From a bacterium (lineage in GTDB: Bacteria > Chloroflexota > Chloroflexia > Thermomicrobiales > UBA6265), in NCBI GenBank assembly GCA_029977305.1, contig JAPOLF010000092.1, positions 1-7,755 on the forward strand: 7,755 nucleotides of DNA, in the 5' to 3' direction. Shown here in pieces: positions 6,891-7,755 of the stretch. Positions within the stretch are counted from its first letter, which is position 1. Each line of letters begins with the position of its first letter. Below the pieces are notes generated by a model, which saw only the letters and a program-made list of their open reading frames with translations, was not told the DNA's origin and did no database searches. The position numbers and the translations under genes were made by a program.

Positions 6891-6919
6891 AACCTACCGG
6901 ACAGTCATCCGGGCGTCAA
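6891..6919 (-). promoter_or_regulatory. Probable sigma70-type promoter of the potD-potB-potC-potA-M20 block
   Basis: On the - strand TTGACG (6919-6914) is followed after exactly 17 bases by TAGGTT (6896-6891). This gives a near-consensus -35 and a partial -10, with a plausible A start 7 bases later at 6884. It lies 9 bases after the deiminase stop and about 90 bases before potD. The spacer between the two boxes contains a dyad, CCGGA-6-TCCGG (6897-6912), that could be an operator. It suggests that the transporter block can be transcribed apart from the upstream gene. Confidence 0.55.
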
Positions 6920-6928
6920 GCCGATGTG

Positions 6929-7633
6929 TCAGGCCTGCCGCAGAATCGGGCGGGTAAGGCAGGTGGGGCCGCCGGCGCGGTTGTGGGAGATCTCCGAGCC
7001 TTGGTAGACGTGGACCTTGCACCCGGCGGCCTCGAGGCGTTGCTTGGTGATCGGGGCGCCATCGCAGACAAGGACATTGAACGGGGAAATGGCAAGGACG
7101 TTGCATCCGTGGAGATCGAACTCCTCGGTGGGAACTTCGATGAACGTCCAACCGCGATCAGTGAGTTCCTGCACGAAGGGCGTGCCCATCAGCGGCAGGT
7201 AGACGGCGGCGACCTTTTCGGCGACCGGGCTGATGAAGCTCATCAGGTGCAGACACTCGTCGGGGCCGTGGTAGTACGGCAGTTCGCTGCGAAGCACGTC
7301 GATGCCGAGCGGGGCGAGAATGGCGCGGAGTTGATCGATGCCTTCATCGTTGGTGCGATACCCGCGACCGACGGCAAGCGTGTGGTCATCGAGCCAGAGG
7401 GTGTCGCCGCCCTCAACGGTGCCGGGGGCGGTGATGCGGCCGATGACGGGAATGCCGAGTCGGGCGTAGGTGGCCTCGTGGCGATCGACCTCGTTGAGGC
7501 GGAGGTTCTTGCCCGGGCGAAGGAGCACCGCGCCGTGCGGAGTCATGATCGAGGGATCGTAGGTGAAGATGCCGTCGAGGAGGCCGTCTTCATCCGGACC
7601 CTCGACGATGACCTCGACGCCTTGGCCGCGCAA
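6929..7633 (-). CDS. Arginine deiminase / dimethylargininase-family guanidino hydrolase (5' end missing or broken)
   Basis: 234 residues from TTG 7633, the only start codon in this frame; the stop is TGA at 6929-6931. The family (pentein fold) hydrolyses guanidino or amidino groups, releasing ammonia or an amine and leaving a ureido product such as citrulline. Visible features are the substrate-binding D20 and FTYDPS (23-28), GTVEGGD (71-77, E74), GRGYRTN (89-95, R93), the catalytic histidine in ECLHLMS (H129) and the nucleophilic cysteine in GGPTCLTRP (C225). All core catalytic residues are present. It is short: relatives are nearer 280-300 residues. The frame continues upstream of the TTG with family-like sequence (FGYPQA, then KAQHAAFVEIL) to about 7705, so the TTG is not the natural start. 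Beyond that come a 9-base repeat and an in-frame TGA at 7739-7741. The true N-terminus is therefore absent from the window or disrupted. The gene lies upstream of the importer genes on the same strand, fitting breakdown of an imported guanidino compound. The exact substrate is unknown. Confidence 0.85.
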   Translation of the reverse strand: MRGQGVEVIVEGPDEDGLLDGIFTYDPSIMTPHGAVLLRPGKNLRLNEVDRHEATYARLGIPVIGRITAPGTVEGGDTLWLDDHTLAVGRGYRTNDEGIDQLRAILAPLGIDVLRSELPYYHGPDECLHLMSFISPVAEKVAAVYLPLMGTPFVQELTDRGWTFIEVPTEEFDLHGCNVLAISPFNVLVCDGAPITKQRLEAAGCKVHVYQGSEISHNRAGGPTCLTRPILRQA

Positions 7634-7705
7634 GATCTCGACGAAGGCAGCGTGCTGAGCCTTGGTGAGGTCATGATTGATCGCTTGCGGGTAACCGAAG
7701 TCGGC

Positions 7706-7755
7706 GGCCTCACCGGCGCGACCGGTGAGACCGGAGCTTCAGGTGACACCGGCGC
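7706..7755 (+). repeat. 9-base-periodic repeat encoding collagen-like Gly-X-Thr triplets
   Basis: From 7706 to the window edge the + strand reads in triplets GLT GAT GET GAS GDT GA, a collagen-like Gly-X-Y pattern with a 9-base period (GGN-NNN-ACC type). The - strand in the same codon register also gives Gly every third residue, but with a TGA at 7741-7739. A + strand ATG at 7673 is in frame with it, but its first codons lie antisense to sequence that looks like the deiminase gene. The repeat is clear. Whether it is the start of a real collagen-like gene, the end of a mis-joined contig or low-complexity sequence cannot be decided here. Confidence 0.55.

Noticed and set aside
5662..6957. 431-codon open frame on the + strand opposite potD
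   Set aside because: It is antisense to a clear binding-protein gene with signal peptide and strong ribosome binding site; it is an artefact of high GC.
7543..7749. - strand frame starting with Pro-Val repeats (PVSPEAPVSPVAPV)
   Set aside because: This is the 9-base repeat read in another register; downstream it overlaps the deiminase gene in a different frame without family similarity.

Overview
The window is high-GC bacterial DNA with tightly packed genes. It holds one rightward gene pair at the left end and a leftward block of six genes filling the rest. No rRNA, tRNA, insertion sequence or CRISPR array is visible, and no stretch over 300 bases lacks a gene. Taxonomy is uncertain. The high GC, GTG/TTG starts and a twin-arginine rather than lipoprotein signal on the binding protein would fit a Chloroflexota (Thermomicrobia-like) or actinobacterial genome, but nothing here is diagnostic.

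Left end, + strand: the last 24 codons of an unidentified gene (1-75), then an enolase-family protein (80-1357) that begins 4 bases after it. The enolase keeps its metal ligands and catalytic lysine. However, the SHRSGE histidine is alanine and the IQE glutamate is aspartate, so it may not be the housekeeping glycolytic enzyme.

Rest of the window, - strand, in order of transcription: an arginine deiminase/dimethylargininase-type guanidino hydrolase (stop at 6929), a polyamine-type periplasmic binding protein with a Tat signal (potD-like), two permeases (potB- and potC-like), the ATPase (potA-like), and an M20 metallopeptidase/deacylase. A good sigma70-type promoter (6891-6919) sits between the deiminase and potD. 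A 12-13 bp GC-rich hairpin separates potD from potB. potB/potC overlap by ATGA and potC/potA abut, so these genes look like one transcript. The M20 gene and the enolase gene end tail-to-tail and share the four bases CTAG for both stop codons.

Taken together, the leftward block looks like an uptake and breakdown module. The ABC importer brings in a cationic or guanidino-bearing compound; the M20 enzyme could cut an amide (acyl, carbamoyl or peptide) bond and the deiminase-type enzyme a guanidino group. The substrate is inferred, not shown.

Right end: the deiminase-like coding signal runs upstream past its only in-frame start codon (TTG, 7633) into a 9-base-periodic repeat (7706-7755) and an in-frame stop (7739-7741). 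On the + strand the repeat encodes collagen-like Gly-X-Thr triplets. This marks a broken 5' end, a contig-end misassembly or a real rearrangement.
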